64,000 nt of DNA, taken from positions 516,970 to 580,969 of the forward strand of contig NZ_LMNX01000001.1 in NCBI RefSeq assembly GCF_001423425.1, given 5' to 3'. The position numbers and the translations under genes were made by a program. Numbering within the stretch: position 1 is the stretch's first letter; each line of letters begins with the position of its first letter. The DNA is from Rhizobium sp. Leaf306 (GTDB taxonomy: Bacteria; Pseudomonadota; Alphaproteobacteria; Rhizobiales; Rhizobiaceae). The notes beneath the pieces were generated by a model. It worked only from the letters and a program-made list of their open reading frames with translations. It was not told where the DNA came from and ran no database searches. Below are positions 7,934-19,839 of the stretch, in pieces.

Positions 7934-8851
7934 ATGCGGGAAGACCTTGATTTCGATCTGACCTTTTCGCCCTCCTATGGCGTGCCCGTGACGATCGCGG
8001 CAGGGGTGCAGCGGTTGACGGTGAACAATCCCTCGCCGTTTACCTTTCATGGCACCAACAGCTATATCGTCGGGACATCGTCGGTGGCCGTGATTGATCC
8101 GGGGCCGGAGGACGAGGCGCATTTTGAAGCCTTGATGGCGGCGCTTGAGGGGCGGCGTGTCAGCCATATCTTTGTCAGCCACACGCATCGCGACCACTCG
8201 CCGCTGGCACGGCGGCTGAGCCAAGCGACCGGGGCGTTGACGGTGGCGCAGGGGCCGCACCGGGCGTCCCGTTCCCTGCACGCGGGCGAGATCAATCCGC
8301 TCGCTGAAAGCGCTGATACCGATTTCGTGCCCGATATCGCGGCCGGTGATGGTGAGACGATCGACGGTGAAGGGTGGGCGATTTCCGTTCTGCACACACC
8401 CGGCCATACCGCCAACCACTCAGCCTTCGCGCTTGAGAATTCGGGCATCCTGTTTTCTGCCGACCACGTGATGGCCTGGGCGACGACGATCGTTGCGCCG
8501 CCGGATGGGTCCATGGCCGACTTCATGGCGTCGGTCGAAAAGCTTCTGGCGCGCGGGGACGAAGACCGGATCTTCTTTCCCGGACATGGCGGACCAGTGA
8601 CCGAGCCCGCCTCTTTTCTGCGCGGCCTGCGGACGCACCGGCGGATGCGCGAGCGTGCGGTGCTGGAGCGGATCCGCGCCGGCGACCGGTTGATCCCGGA
8701 CATGGTGACGGCGATCTATGCGCGCACGGATCCGCGTCTGCATGGTGCGGCCGCCCTTTCGGTGCTGGCGCATCTGGAAGACCTGATCGGCAAGGGACAG
8801 GTTGCGACGGACGGACCGCCATCGCTTTCAGGCATCTATACGCTGGCTTGA
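7934..8851 (+). CDS. MBL-fold metallo-hydrolase (LACTB2-like)
   Basis: A 305-residue metallo-beta-lactamase-fold protein. The zinc signature HTHRDH is near residue 83, with HTPGHT, FSADHV and FFPGHG further on supplying the other metal ligands. After the catalytic domain there is a winged-helix-like C-terminus (RMRERAVLERIRAG to the end), as in LACTB2-type hydrolases and RNases. ATG 7934 is chosen over an upstream TTG at 7910 because MREDLDFDLTF fits the family start and AGGAC lies upstream. It is the first chromosomal gene right of tRNA-Gln and ends 7 bp from the convergent DUF1499 gene. The substrate cannot be read from sequence. Confidence 0.88.
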   Translation: MREDLDFDLTFSPSYGVPVTIAAGVQRLTVNNPSPFTFHGTNSYIVGTSSVAVIDPGPEDEAHFEALMAALEGRRVSHIFVSHTHRDHSPLARRLSQATGALTVAQGPHRASRSLHAGEINPLAESADTDFVPDIAAGDGETIDGEGWAISVLHTPGHTANHSAFALENSGILFSADHVMAWATTIVAPPDGSMADFMASVEKLLARGDEDRIFFPGHGGPVTEPASFLRGLRTHRRMRERAVLERIRAGDRLIPDMVTAIYARTDPRLHGAAALSVLAHLEDLIGKGQVATDGPPSLSGIYTLA

Positions 8852-8858
8852 CGGGCAC

Positions 8859-9755
8859 TTAGCCGCCGGTGATGCCGAGCAGTTCGTTATCGAGACGATC
8901 GAGGAAATCCTGGGCAATCGCAGCCCCGAGGCCGAGATCATGCGGGCCGAAGCGCGAGACGACGCGCAGATCCACGGATGTCGTCTCGGCATCTTCACGC
9001 AACCGGATCACGATATCGAAGCGCAGGCCGAGCACCAGCGTGCGGGTCTCGCCCTGAAGCAGCACATCGCCGGCGGTGCCGATCGTCGGCTCTAGCGTGA
9101 GTTCAGGCCGGCGCAACGGCACCGGCGCCACATCCGGCACCGGCGCCTGCTCGTCGCGGGGCGCGGCACGGGTGAGGATGTCGGGCTCCACAAGCTCCAG
9201 CCCCTCTGTCTTGACGATGCCGATCCGGGCGGACCGTAGCGCCTTCTGGACGCCTTCGTAGACGCGGTCGACGGCCCCTTCGTAACGTCGTCCGGTGAGG
9301 CGCGGATAGGCGGCAAACTGCGCGCGGCGCTCAGTGGGCGTGACCATCGGCGGGCGCTGCGGCAGGAAGCGCTGGTCGGCTGTCGGTTCGAAGACGAAGG
9401 CAGGCGGATCGGCGATATCGGTGGAGATGTCGTAAAGCGGCGGCAGCGTGAGATAGGACACGGTTCCCATCACCACGACGGCAAGCGGGACGGCTGCAAA
9501 CACCAGCCCGTGGGCAGCAGCAACGCCTCCTCTTGCACCGACACTCCAGAGCCGCGCGAGACCCAGCAGCGACAGCGGTACCGAGGCAGCCGCAATGGTT
9601 GCGGAACACAGAACAAGTGCCACGAAATCCGGCTCGTTCAGCGGCCCGAACCGATGCGCGACGGCTGAAACCACGAATAGAAGAAAAGCGCAGAAGCCGA
9701 GCCTGCGCCCGAAATAGGCGGCGCGGGAAACGGGCCGGACAAAGCGGACGGTCAT
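8859..9755 (-). CDS. DUF1499 membrane protein
   Basis: A 298-residue protein with three hydrophobic segments in the first 130 residues (about 22-42, 50-78 and 90-115), followed by a soluble domain containing AYPRLTGRRYEGAVDRVYEG and the later block DVLTR...SRFGPHDLG, which match DUF1499. The start is the ATG at 9755; an upstream in-frame extension to 9896 would add 47 residues with no membrane character. The function of the family is unknown. It is convergent with the MBL gene and lies downstream of a small membrane-anchored protein gene in the same orientation. Confidence 0.82.
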   Translation of the reverse strand: MTVRFVRPVSRAAYFGRRLGFCAFLLFVVSAVAHRFGPLNEPDFVALVLCSATIAAASVPLSLLGLARLWSVGARGGVAAAHGLVFAAVPLAVVVMGTVSYLTLPPLYDISTDIADPPAFVFEPTADQRFLPQRPPMVTPTERRAQFAAYPRLTGRRYEGAVDRVYEGVQKALRSARIGIVKTEGLELVEPDILTRAAPRDEQAPVPDVAPVPLRRPELTLEPTIGTAGDVLLQGETRTLVLGLRFDIVIRLREDAETTSVDLRVVSRFGPHDLGLGAAIAQDFLDRLDNELLGITGG

Positions 9756-9832
9756 TGTGTGAAAGCGGCTCCATGCAAAGTCTCTTTCCTTCTGTAGAAC
9801 AGCGCGGCGGGGAATGGAATCCTTGCAGATTA

Positions 9833-10201
9833 TTAGTCGCGGATCACTCGGCTTTCCGTCACGTTCCCAGATTGAGACAGGCGCATCACGAGCCATTCGG
9901 AGTCTATGGACAAGAAGCCGCGTTCATCGCCGAGGTGATAGACGAGATCATAGTCCGTGAACTTGGCTGTGGGTGGTGGCGGTCCGAGTTTCGCCAGGAC
10001 CTCGCTACGGCTCAAGCCTTTCAATGCGCCTGTCATCACGAGCCAGTCGGCCATGCGGTGGCGTTTGGAAAAGCGGTCGTGCGGATCGTCATCTGCAGCG
10101 TGCCACCAAGCCTGCACAAAAGGAAATGGAACGCTGGTTATCATATAGAACGCGAATAGGGCGGCGATGATCGCCCATGCAACAATGCCTGCCTTCTTCA
10201 T
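9833..10201 (-). CDS. hypothetical membrane-anchored protein, BamE/SmpA-like domain
   Basis: A 122-residue protein starting at ATG 10201 with two lysines and a single hydrophobic helix (residues 5-22). The rest contains LSRSEVLAKLGPPPPTAKFT, which resembles the helix-turn typical of BamE/SmpA-fold domains (TRxEVxxxLGxP), and a beta-rich end. No firm family name is offered. Same strand as the DUF1499 gene 77 bp downstream; divergent from the lipoprotein gene at 10348. Confidence 0.65.
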   Translation of the reverse strand: MKKAGIVAWAIIAALFAFYMITSVPFPFVQAWWHAADDDPHDRFSKRHRMADWLVMTGALKGLSRSEVLAKLGPPPPTAKFTDYDLVYHLGDERGFLSIDSEWLVMRLSQSGNVTESRVIRD

Positions 10202-10347
10202 TCGGTCACACGAGTGCCGGGCCAATCCAACCTCCACTGGTGACAGGCTTTGACATGTCTGGAGCATTGCGTCGTTATAGGTTTGGTGCCGAGTTGGGAT
10301 CCGCGAAAGCGACCTCCGGGTGCCGCAGCCATCATCTGGAGCCCGTC

Positions 10348-10617
10348 ATGCGTTTTGCCCTTCTCGCCACACTGGCCGTCATCGGAACGGCACTCACTTC
10401 CTGCCAGACCATCACACCGGAGGAGCGGCGGGCGGCGGATCAGCAGTCCTGCGCGCGCTTTGGGTTCCGTCCCGGGACCGATGCCATGGCGCGCTGCCTG
10501 CTCGACCTCGAGCTCGACCGCCGCGCCGAGCGACGCGCATGGCGGGCAGAAAGCGATGCGATGATGGGACGCCCGCCGATCGTGGTGACGCGGCCGGTTT
10601 ATATTCACCGCCACTGA
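10348..10617 (+). CDS. small lipoprotein, hypothetical
   Basis: An 89-residue protein with a lipoprotein signal (MRFALLATLAVIGTALTSC, lipidated Cys at 19). The mature part has the pattern CARFGFRPGTDAMARCLLDL, common in short rhizobial lipoproteins of unknown function, then an Arg-rich helix and a short aromatic tail. The ATG at 10348 is chosen because it starts exactly at the signal peptide. It ends 4 bp from the stop codon of the convergent ppdK gene. Confidence 0.75.
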   Translation: MRFALLATLAVIGTALTSCQTITPEERRAADQQSCARFGFRPGTDAMARCLLDLELDRRAERRAWRAESDAMMGRPPIVVTRPVYIHRH

Positions 10618-10621
10618 CCGG

Positions 10622-13294
<2,673 letters not shown>

Positions 13295-13471
13295 TTCGCA
13301 TCTCCACCCAGTCTTCTCAAGCATTTACAGCGTTTATGATCGTTTGGGAATTATGCGTCAGGATTATGTTGCACCGCAGCAAAATCGTCGAGTTGTCATG
13401 CCTGACAGGAAAGTGACGTGCGGATGTTCTAGCGCGTCTCTATAACGCCGCCGGAACCTGCAGGGCCTTCG

Positions 13472-14452
13472 ATGACCATCACGAGACGGAATGCTTTGAA
13501 ACTGGCGGGTGTCGTGTCTGCGACGGCCGCCCTTAACGGCGCGCTGCTGGCGGAAGGAACGAGCGCGGCGGTGGCTGCACCTGCCCTGCCCTTTGCCGTG
13601 ACGACGCCTGTCCATGTGGATCAGGCGGCGCTTCGGGTGCGGGACCTCAAATCCATGACCGCGTACTACCAGGGCATGCTCGGGCTCGAGATCATCGAGC
13701 AGGATGATGTTTCCGGCGATCGCGTCGTGCTGGGTGCGGGGGGATCGCCGCTTCTGCATCTCGTCCGTTCGGCAGAGGCCGCCTTCGAGACGCCGGGGTC
13801 TGCCGGTCTGTTTCACATCGCCTACCTGATGCCGGACCGCGGCGATCTCGCCCGCTGGCTGGTGCATGTGGCGCAGCGGCAATTTCCGATCACAGGATTT
13901 GCTGATCACAGCGTCAGCGAGGCGGTGTATCTGACCGATCCCGAAGGAAACGGCGTCGAGGTCTATTGGGATCGGCCGCACGAAATGTGGACATGGGAGG
14001 GCGAGGTGGTGACGATGGGCACCAATGCGCTCGACGTGGACGATATCGTCGCCACTACCGACATCAACCGCGACACCTACACAAAAGCGCCCGCCAACCT
14101 CAGGATCGGCCATATCCATCTTCGGGTCGGCGAGATCGACAAGGCCCGGGCCTTCTATGGCGATCTGATCGGCCTGTCATCGACCCGGGGCACCAGAGAC
14201 GACTCAGGCTTCTTCTCGTCCGGCCATTACCATCACCACCTCGCCTTCAACACGTGGCAGAGCGCCGGTGCGGGAATGCGGGAAGAGACGCAAACCGGGC
14301 TCGACTGGTTCTCGCTGGAATTTGCGGAAAAGAGCGACCTGCTGGCGCTGAAGGACAAGCTGAAACAGGCGTCGGTCAGCTTCACGAGGGCTGTCGATCA
14401 TATCGACATTCTCGACCCCTGGGGGACGAATGTGCGGCTGACGGGGCTGTAA
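13472..14452 (+). CDS. Tat-exported VOC-family protein (CatE-like)
   Basis: A 326-residue protein with two VOC (glyoxalase/bleomycin-resistance) modules, at about residues 48-160 and 205-325. The first has HVDQAALRVRDL and ends with PEGNGVEVYWDRP; the second has IGHIHLRVGEIDKARAFYGD and HHLAFNTW. This two-module layout matches extradiol-dioxygenase-like CatE proteins. The N-terminus TRRNALKLAG followed by an Ala-rich hydrophobic stretch is a twin-arginine signal, unusual for a VOC protein. Metal ligands His and Glu appear in the expected strands. The substrate is unknown. Divergent from ppdK. Confidence 0.85.
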   Translation: MTITRRNALKLAGVVSATAALNGALLAEGTSAAVAAPALPFAVTTPVHVDQAALRVRDLKSMTAYYQGMLGLEIIEQDDVSGDRVVLGAGGSPLLHLVRSAEAAFETPGSAGLFHIAYLMPDRGDLARWLVHVAQRQFPITGFADHSVSEAVYLTDPEGNGVEVYWDRPHEMWTWEGEVVTMGTNALDVDDIVATTDINRDTYTKAPANLRIGHIHLRVGEIDKARAFYGDLIGLSSTRGTRDDSGFFSSGHYHHHLAFNTWQSAGAGMREETQTGLDWFSLEFAEKSDLLALKDKLKQASVSFTRAVDHIDILDPWGTNVRLTGL

Positions 14453-14490
14453 GGACGCCTGCGGCGCGGATGTCGGAAAGAGATGAAAAC

Positions 14491-14526
14491 GCTTTGCGGG
14501 GCCGGATCACATCGGCCCCGCAAAGC
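14491..14526. terminator. bidirectional terminator between VOC gene and smc
   Basis: A perfect 14-bp stem (GCTTTGCGGGGCCG with its complement) and 8-base loop. On the minus strand it is followed by GTTTTC, so it fits best as the smc terminator; it also closes the convergent VOC gene. Confidence 0.8.
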
Positions 14527-14727
14527 CTTCCGCACAGGACAGGAAAACCCGTGCGGGGGGTCTCTATATCGGCGGTACTTCGATGCTGAACTTGCGGCAT
14601 CGAGGCACCACACGTCAATATGATTTTAGTTAAATTACACTACGCCGAGACGATGATGTCCCATATGAGTAAATTGACGTAGGTAGAAATACGGAGGCCG
14701 CGACCGGTTGACCGGGAAAGCGCTGGC

Positions 14728-17700
14728 TTAGCTGGCTTCGCGCAGCAGTTCCGCTGTCTGCAGATCGACCGAGACCAGCTGCGACACACCCTGCTCCGCC
14801 ATGGTCACACCGAACAGACGGTTCATGCGGGCCATGGTGATGGGGTTGTGGGTGATGATGATAAACCGCGTCTCGGTCGATGCGGCCATCTCGTCCATCA
14901 GGTTGCAGTAACGCTCGACATTGTGGTCGTCGAGCGGCGCATCCACTTCGTCCAGCACGCAGATCGGTGCCGGGTTGGTGAGGAAGACGGCAAAGATCAG
15001 CGCCATCGCCGTCAGTGCCTGCTCGCCACCTGACAGAAGCGTCATCGTCTGCGGCTTCTTGCCCGGCGGGCGGGCGAGGATTTCGAGGCCGGCTTCGAGC
15101 GGATCGTCGCTCTCGATCAGCTGCAGCTCTGCCGTGCCGCCATTGAAGAGATGCGTGAACAGCCGCTGGAACTGCTTGTTGACCACATCGAAGGCGGCCA
15201 GCATGCGCTCGCGTCCTTCGCGATTGAGGCTCTGGATCGCGCCACGCAGTTTGCGGATGGCGTCGATGATGTCGTCGCGCTCGTGGATCAGAGCGCTGAG
15301 CTTGTCGGAAAGCTCCTTCTGCTCTTCCTCGGCGCGCAGGTTGACGGCACCGAGCCGCTCGCGCTCCATCTTGAGGCGGTCGACTTCGCGTTCGATCTCG
15401 CGGATGTCGGGAAGCGTGGCACCGGACGCGATGCCGGCGATGCGCATCACGTCATGCGGCTCCACATTGAGCGCCTCGCGGATGCGCAGCTCGCCCTCGT
15501 GGCGCTTTTCGGCGGCGGAGACCAGACGCTCTTCGGCACGGCCGCGTTTCTCGCGGGCTTCGGCGAGTTCGGACAAGGCCGTGGCGGCGATCCGGTCGGT
15601 CTCGCGCTGGCGGGTTTCCGCCTCGACCAGCCGATCGGAAGCGGCCTTGCGGGCTGATTCCGCCTTTTGCAATTCGTTGATCAGTGCCCGGCGGCGCTCG
15701 TCGAATTCTTCAGGTGCTGCTTCGAGATCGACGATCTCGTCGCGCGCCTCTTCCTCGCGCTGGCGCAGGCTGCCGATATGATCGGCGGCGCTGGCGATGC
15801 GGGAGACCCAGGCGGCGCGTTCCTGGGCGAGGGCGGCGATGCGGCGCTTGCGCACCTCGATCTCGCGGCTCTGGCCCTCATAGGCGGCGCGCGCTTCGGC
15901 GAGACGACCCCGATCGGTGGCGACGACGCTTTGCTGGTTCAACAGCTTGGCATCAATGGCGGAGAGATCCGGCGCATCCTCGAGCTCGATGCGCGCATCT
16001 TCTTCCTGGACACCGAGATCCTCGATCTGGCCGGTCAGCTGGCTGACCGCTTCCGCAACTACATCGCGGCGACGGGTGAGATCGCCGGCTGCCCGTTCGG
16101 CTGCGGCAAGCGCATCGCGGGCATCGCTCAACTGGCGGGCGGCAAAACGGCTGCGGTCGCGCGCTTCGGCGAGCCGTTTTTCCTCAATCGAGATGGCGGA
16201 GCCGGCTTGCGCCAGCGCATCCTCGGTTTCCGAGAGGATATCGCGCGCCTCTTCGATCTCGCCTTCCAGCTCCGACAGACGGTTTTTCTGGGACAGGCGA
16301 AGGGCAGCCGCACCCGGCGCTTCGGAGCCCGAGATATGGCCATCCCAGCGATAGACGGCACCCTCTCTGGTCACGAGGCGCTGGCCGGGACGCAGCAGCG
16401 GCATCAGCCTGTCGGCGTCGTCTTGCGAGATCACGCCGATCTGCCCGAGCCGGCGCGCCAGTTCCGGCGGCGCCGTGACATAGGACGACAAGGGCAGCGA
16501 ACCCTCGGGCAGGCCGGGATCAGCGGCGCCATCTCCATTGATCGACCAGTGGGCGGAGGCAGAGGCATCGACAGGTGTTTCGAGATCATCGCCGAGGGCT
16601 GCACCAAGCGCTGCCTCATAGCCACGATCGACGCGGATCATTTCGGCAACGGGAACGAAGCCACCGGACAGGGCGCCGGCCGCCAGCATGCGCGAAATCG
16701 TGCGCTTTTCGGTTTCGAGCGCGTTCAGCGCCGATCGGGCAGATTCCACCGGGCCGCGGGCCATGAGTTCGTTCGAGCGCGCATGGGCGAGCGCCGACTC
16801 GACTTCTTCGGCCGCGATCGTCGCATCTTCGACGGCAATTTCGGCGGCTTCCACCGCGTCCTGCCGCTCGGCCGGGTTGTCGAGGCCATCAAGCTTTTGT
16901 CCGATCGCGTCGAGTTCGCCCGTCGCATCGGCCATCTGCCGGTCGAGGCGCTGGCGTCGTTCGGCGAGATCGCGGATCAGCCGGTCGAGCGCGTTGCGTC
17001 CGGCGGAAGCTTCGGCACGTTCGGCGGTCACCGCGGCAAACAGCTTTTCGCTGTCGGCAAGCGTTGCAGCGGCTGCCTCGAAGGCCTCGCGCAGGTCCTC
17101 GGCTTCGGCGCCTGAATCCGCCAGCGTCTCGGTCAGCTCGGCTTCTTCGCCATCCAGCTTGTCGAGGAAAGCGGTATTATCGGCGGCAAGCTGTTCCTCG
17201 CGTCTGATGTCTTCGGCAAGCTGCGACAGTCTTCGCGTCAGTTCGTCGCGACGCCGCAGCAGGCGGCCGGCTTCTTCTTCCAGCTGGCCGCGGGCGATCT
17301 GCAGGCGCTGCAGGGCGGCACCGGCTTTCGCCTCGTCCTCGCGCAATTCCGGCAGTCTGAGGCTGGCAATCGCCTGCGCCTTTGCCGCTTCCATCTGCCC
17401 TTGCGCCTTTTCGGCGACGATGTTGGTAGCCTGGTTGAGCGCGGTTTCGGCCTCCGCCTCCGCCTCGCGGGCCTGGACGAAGCGGATATGCAGAAGCATC
17501 GCCTCGCGGGCGCGGATATCGGCCGAGAGCATGCGGAAACGGTTGGCCTGGCGGGCCTGGCGCTTCAGGCTTTCGATCTGGCTTTCCAGCTGGGCGACGA
17601 CATCCTCGAGACGTTCGAGATTGGTTTCGGCGGCACGCAGGCGAAGCTCGGCCTCATGGCGACGCGAATGCAGGCCGGAAATGCCGGCGGCTTCTTCGAG

Positions 17701-18189
17701 AAGCTGGCGACGGGCCTGGGGCTTGGCATTGATCAGCTCGCCGATCCGGCCCTGTCCGACCATGGAGGGCGAGCGTGCGCCGGTCGAGGCATCCGCAAAC
17801 AGCAGCTGCACATCCTTGGCGCGGGCTTCCTTGCCGTTGATGCGGTAGAGCGAGCCGTTCTCGCGCTCGATGCGGCGCGACACCTGGATCTCGTCGGCAT
17901 CGTTGAAGGCAGCGGGTGCCGTATGATCGGAATTGTCGAGATAGAGGCCGACTTCGGCGCTGTTTCTTGCCGGACGGTTGCCCGAGCCCGAAAAGATCAC
18001 GTCGTCCATGCCGGACGCGCGCATGTTCTTGTAGGAATTTTCGCCCATTACCCAGCGCAGCGCCTCGACAAGGTTGGACTTGCCGCAGCCATTGGGGCCG
18101 ACCACGCCGGTCAGCCCTCGCTCGATGATGAATTCCGTCGGCTCGACGAAAGACTTGAAGCCAACGACGCGCAGCTTGTTGAATTTCAT
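14728..18189 (-). CDS. smc: chromosome segregation protein SMC
   Basis: A 1153-residue SMC ATPase. The N-terminal half-head contains FKSFVEPTEF and Walker A GPNGCGKSN near residue 32. Two long charged coiled-coil arms flank a hinge around residues 500-620. The C-terminal half-head carries the ABC signature LLSGGEQALTAMAL near residue 1051 and Walker B CVLDEVDAPLDD. It works with ScpA/ScpB (not in this window) to organise and segregate the chromosome. The arms are rich in Glu, Arg and Ala. Transcribed after the DsbA-like gene in the same direction, 51 bp downstream. Confidence 0.97.
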   Translation of the reverse strand: MKFNKLRVVGFKSFVEPTEFIIERGLTGVVGPNGCGKSNLVEALRWVMGENSYKNMRASGMDDVIFSGSGNRPARNSAEVGLYLDNSDHTAPAAFNDADEIQVSRRIERENGSLYRINGKEARAKDVQLLFADASTGARSPSMVGQGRIGELINAKPQARRQLLEEAAGISGLHSRRHEAELRLRAAETNLERLEDVVAQLESQIESLKRQARQANRFRMLSADIRAREAMLLHIRFVQAREAEAEAETALNQATNIVAEKAQGQMEAAKAQAIASLRLPELREDEAKAGAALQRLQIARGQLEEEAGRLLRRRDELTRRLSQLAEDIRREEQLAADNTAFLDKLDGEEAELTETLADSGAEAEDLREAFEAAAATLADSEKLFAAVTAERAEASAGRNALDRLIRDLAERRQRLDRQMADATGELDAIGQKLDGLDNPAERQDAVEAAEIAVEDATIAAEEVESALAHARSNELMARGPVESARSALNALETEKRTISRMLAAGALSGGFVPVAEMIRVDRGYEAALGAALGDDLETPVDASASAHWSINGDGAADPGLPEGSLPLSSYVTAPPELARRLGQIGVISQDDADRLMPLLRPGQRLVTREGAVYRWDGHISGSEAPGAAALRLSQKNRLSELEGEIEEARDILSETEDALAQAGSAISIEEKRLAEARDRSRFAARQLSDARDALAAAERAAGDLTRRRDVVAEAVSQLTGQIEDLGVQEEDARIELEDAPDLSAIDAKLLNQQSVVATDRGRLAEARAAYEGQSREIEVRKRRIAALAQERAAWVSRIASAADHIGSLRQREEEARDEIVDLEAAPEEFDERRRALINELQKAESARKAASDRLVEAETRQRETDRIAATALSELAEAREKRGRAEERLVSAAEKRHEGELRIREALNVEPHDVMRIAGIASGATLPDIREIEREVDRLKMERERLGAVNLRAEEEQKELSDKLSALIHERDDIIDAIRKLRGAIQSLNREGRERMLAAFDVVNKQFQRLFTHLFNGGTAELQLIESDDPLEAGLEILARPPGKKPQTMTLLSGGEQALTAMALIFAVFLTNPAPICVLDEVDAPLDDHNVERYCNLMDEMAASTETRFIIITHNPITMARMNRLFGVTMAEQGVSQLVSVDLQTAELLREAS

Positions 18190-18240
18190 GCTGCGCCCTT
18201 TCTCCCGCCGACGGGTCCCCTACCCGCCGGGGTGGCGATC

Positions 18241-18945
18241 TTACAGAAGGCTGTCGAAAAGCTTCGACATGGAGTCAACCGTCATATCTCCGGAGTATTT
18301 CTTGCCGTTGATCAGGAAGGTCGGTGTGGAATTGACGCCGAATTCCTCGTTGCCCCGCTTAACGACGGTATTAATGTCGTCGAGAAGCTTCTGGTTCGTC
18401 AAGCAGGCTTCGAAACTCTGCTGTGAGTAACCTGCAAGCTTGACCGACTGCAGGAGAGCGCCGCGCACATCCTTGTCGGCAGGGGCTGCCCAGGCGCGCT
18501 GCTGCTTGAACAGCATCGACACCATCGGGTAATACTGCGCCGACGTTGCAAGTTCGGCCGGGTTCTGCGGGTTGCAGCGGGCCAGCATGAAGGCCGCGGT
18601 CGCGACCGGATCGAACGGGAATTCGCGGATGATGAAGCGAACCTTGCCAGTATCGATATAGTTCTTCTTGATCGTCTCGAACGTGGTGTTGTGGAAGTGT
18701 GCGCAATGCGGGCAGGTCATCGACATGTATTCGATGACGGTGACCTTGGCGTTTTCTTCGCCGAGCGCCATTTCCGGCAGGGTGCCAGGCTTCAGCGCCG
18801 CCGCCATATCCACATCGCCCTGCGATTCCGGAAGTGCCTGGGCAAAGGCGTCGGACATGCCGAGCGGCAGCGACAGGCAAAGCGCCGTGACCGCCACTCC
18901 GCCGAGAAGCGCGCGTCTGGTGATGGTCTTATCGTTCAACTGCAT
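18241..18945 (-). CDS. DsbA-family thiol-disulfide oxidoreductase
   Basis: A 234-residue exported protein with a thioredoxin-like DsbA fold. The active site is CPHC at residues 78-81 (VIEYMSMTCPHCAHFH), and the cis-proline loop is VNSTPTFLING near the end. The N-terminus has TRRALLGG plus a hydrophobic core ending AFAQA, so export may be by Tat or Sec. ATG 18945 is chosen; the upstream frame to 19011 would add 22 residues before the signal. It likely introduces disulfides into periplasmic proteins. Located between the DUF721 gene and smc, all on the minus strand. Confidence 0.9.
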   Translation of the reverse strand: MQLNDKTITRRALLGGVAVTALCLSLPLGMSDAFAQALPESQGDVDMAAALKPGTLPEMALGEENAKVTVIEYMSMTCPHCAHFHNTTFETIKKNYIDTGKVRFIIREFPFDPVATAAFMLARCNPQNPAELATSAQYYPMVSMLFKQQRAWAAPADKDVRGALLQSVKLAGYSQQSFEACLTNQKLLDDINTVVKRGNEEFGVNSTPTFLINGKKYSGDMTVDSMSKLFDSLL

Positions 18946-19161
18946 GGAACACCCGTGTTCGAGATTTGAAAAAGTTTGATATTCCGTATCGTGGCGTCCT
19001 GGCCCCGACAAGCGGTGGAGTGTTAAATCCCTTCAAAGAATTGTGACGAAATGGCGGTGCGAGGGATAGTTCGGTGTATTCCTCGGCCTTTTCCGCTCTG
19101 TTGCGTCACGATGCGTATGCTAGTCGGAGGGAACCTGGCCCTGCGATGAAAAGAGTTATTT

Positions 19162-19209
19162 CAGCCCAAGGACTTGGGCTGGCTGGATTCCTGTGACGAG
19201 CACAGGAAT
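19162..19209. repeat. two tandem palindromes, possible dispersed rhizobial repeat / terminator
   Basis: CAGCCCAAG-ga-CTTGGGCTG (19162-19181) is followed by ATTCCTGTG-acgag-CACAGGAAT (19187-19209), both perfect. They sit 26 bp beyond the stop of the DUF721 gene (minus strand), where they could end its transcript. The second palindrome resembles intergenic palindromic repeats I recall as common in rhizobial genomes; no second copy is in this window. Confidence 0.5.
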
Positions 19210-19234
19210 GAGAGTGGCGGGGGTCATGGAACTC

Positions 19235-19747
19235 TCATTTGCGCTTCTGCTGGAGAACGGCGGTGCCGAGCCTGGCGACGGCTTTCTTGAGCGCTTCGCT
19301 TTCGATCCCTTCCATCATGCCCTCCAGCCGTTTCGCCGCATCGCCTTTGAGCGGCTGCAGTTTGCGCGGATGCTTGAACGTCTGCGATACCGCCTTCTGC
19401 ACGATGCGGATCTGGCGCACGGCCGGAAAGCCGAAAAACCCGTTGATGCGGGCGATCAGTTCGCCCTGGGCATGGCCGAGGAACAGTGCGCGAGACCCTT
19501 CGCAGGCGATAGTGAGGACACCAGGCTGGTGGCCTCCCTCGCTATAGCCATCGTTATAGCGCGACCAGGCGATCTTTTCCGGCCGCGTGCAATCGGCGAA
19601 ATCCTCGCCGGCGATCGCGTCCCAGGAGCCGAGCAGCGAGGTGGATATGCCGGCGCGGCGTGCCAGCACCGGATCGATGATGCCGTTCGCCACTTCGGAG
19701 ATCTGCAGCGCGCCTTTGCGGCGGAACGGAGGTTTCGGTGCATTCAT
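19235..19747 (-). CDS. DUF721 family protein (DciA-like)
   Basis: A 170-residue protein with the DUF721 pattern: ISEVANGIIDPVLARRAGIS, then LLGSWDAIAGEDFADCTRPEKI and GVLTIACEGSRALFLGHAQGEL, followed by INGFFGFPAVRQIRIVQKAV. Proteins of this family include the replicative helicase loader DciA; the domain arrangement here, with a basic C-terminal tail, is compatible with that but does not prove it. Divergent from mutY with a 92-bp intergenic region that holds a plausible promoter. Upstream of the DsbA-like gene on the same strand, with a palindrome cluster between. Confidence 0.83.
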   Translation of the reverse strand: MNAPKPPFRRKGALQISEVANGIIDPVLARRAGISTSLLGSWDAIAGEDFADCTRPEKIAWSRYNDGYSEGGHQPGVLTIACEGSRALFLGHAQGELIARINGFFGFPAVRQIRIVQKAVSQTFKHPRKLQPLKGDAAKRLEGMMEGIESEALKKAVARLGTAVLQQKRK

Positions 19748-19806
19748 CGCTGGATAACTGGCCGCCTGAGGTTGTGCCGTCCTTGATGCCGGCGCATTGA
19801 CGCATA

Positions 19807-19836
19807 CCTATAGGCCATTCCAGCGGCAAACGGCAA
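19807..19836 (-). promoter_or_regulatory. predicted promoter of the DUF721 gene
   Basis: Minus strand: TTGCCG (19836-19831), 18-bp spacer, TATAGG (19812-19807), 60 bp upstream of the ATG at 19747. It lies in the divergent region shared with mutY. Confidence 0.4.
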
Positions 19837-19839
19837 ACG

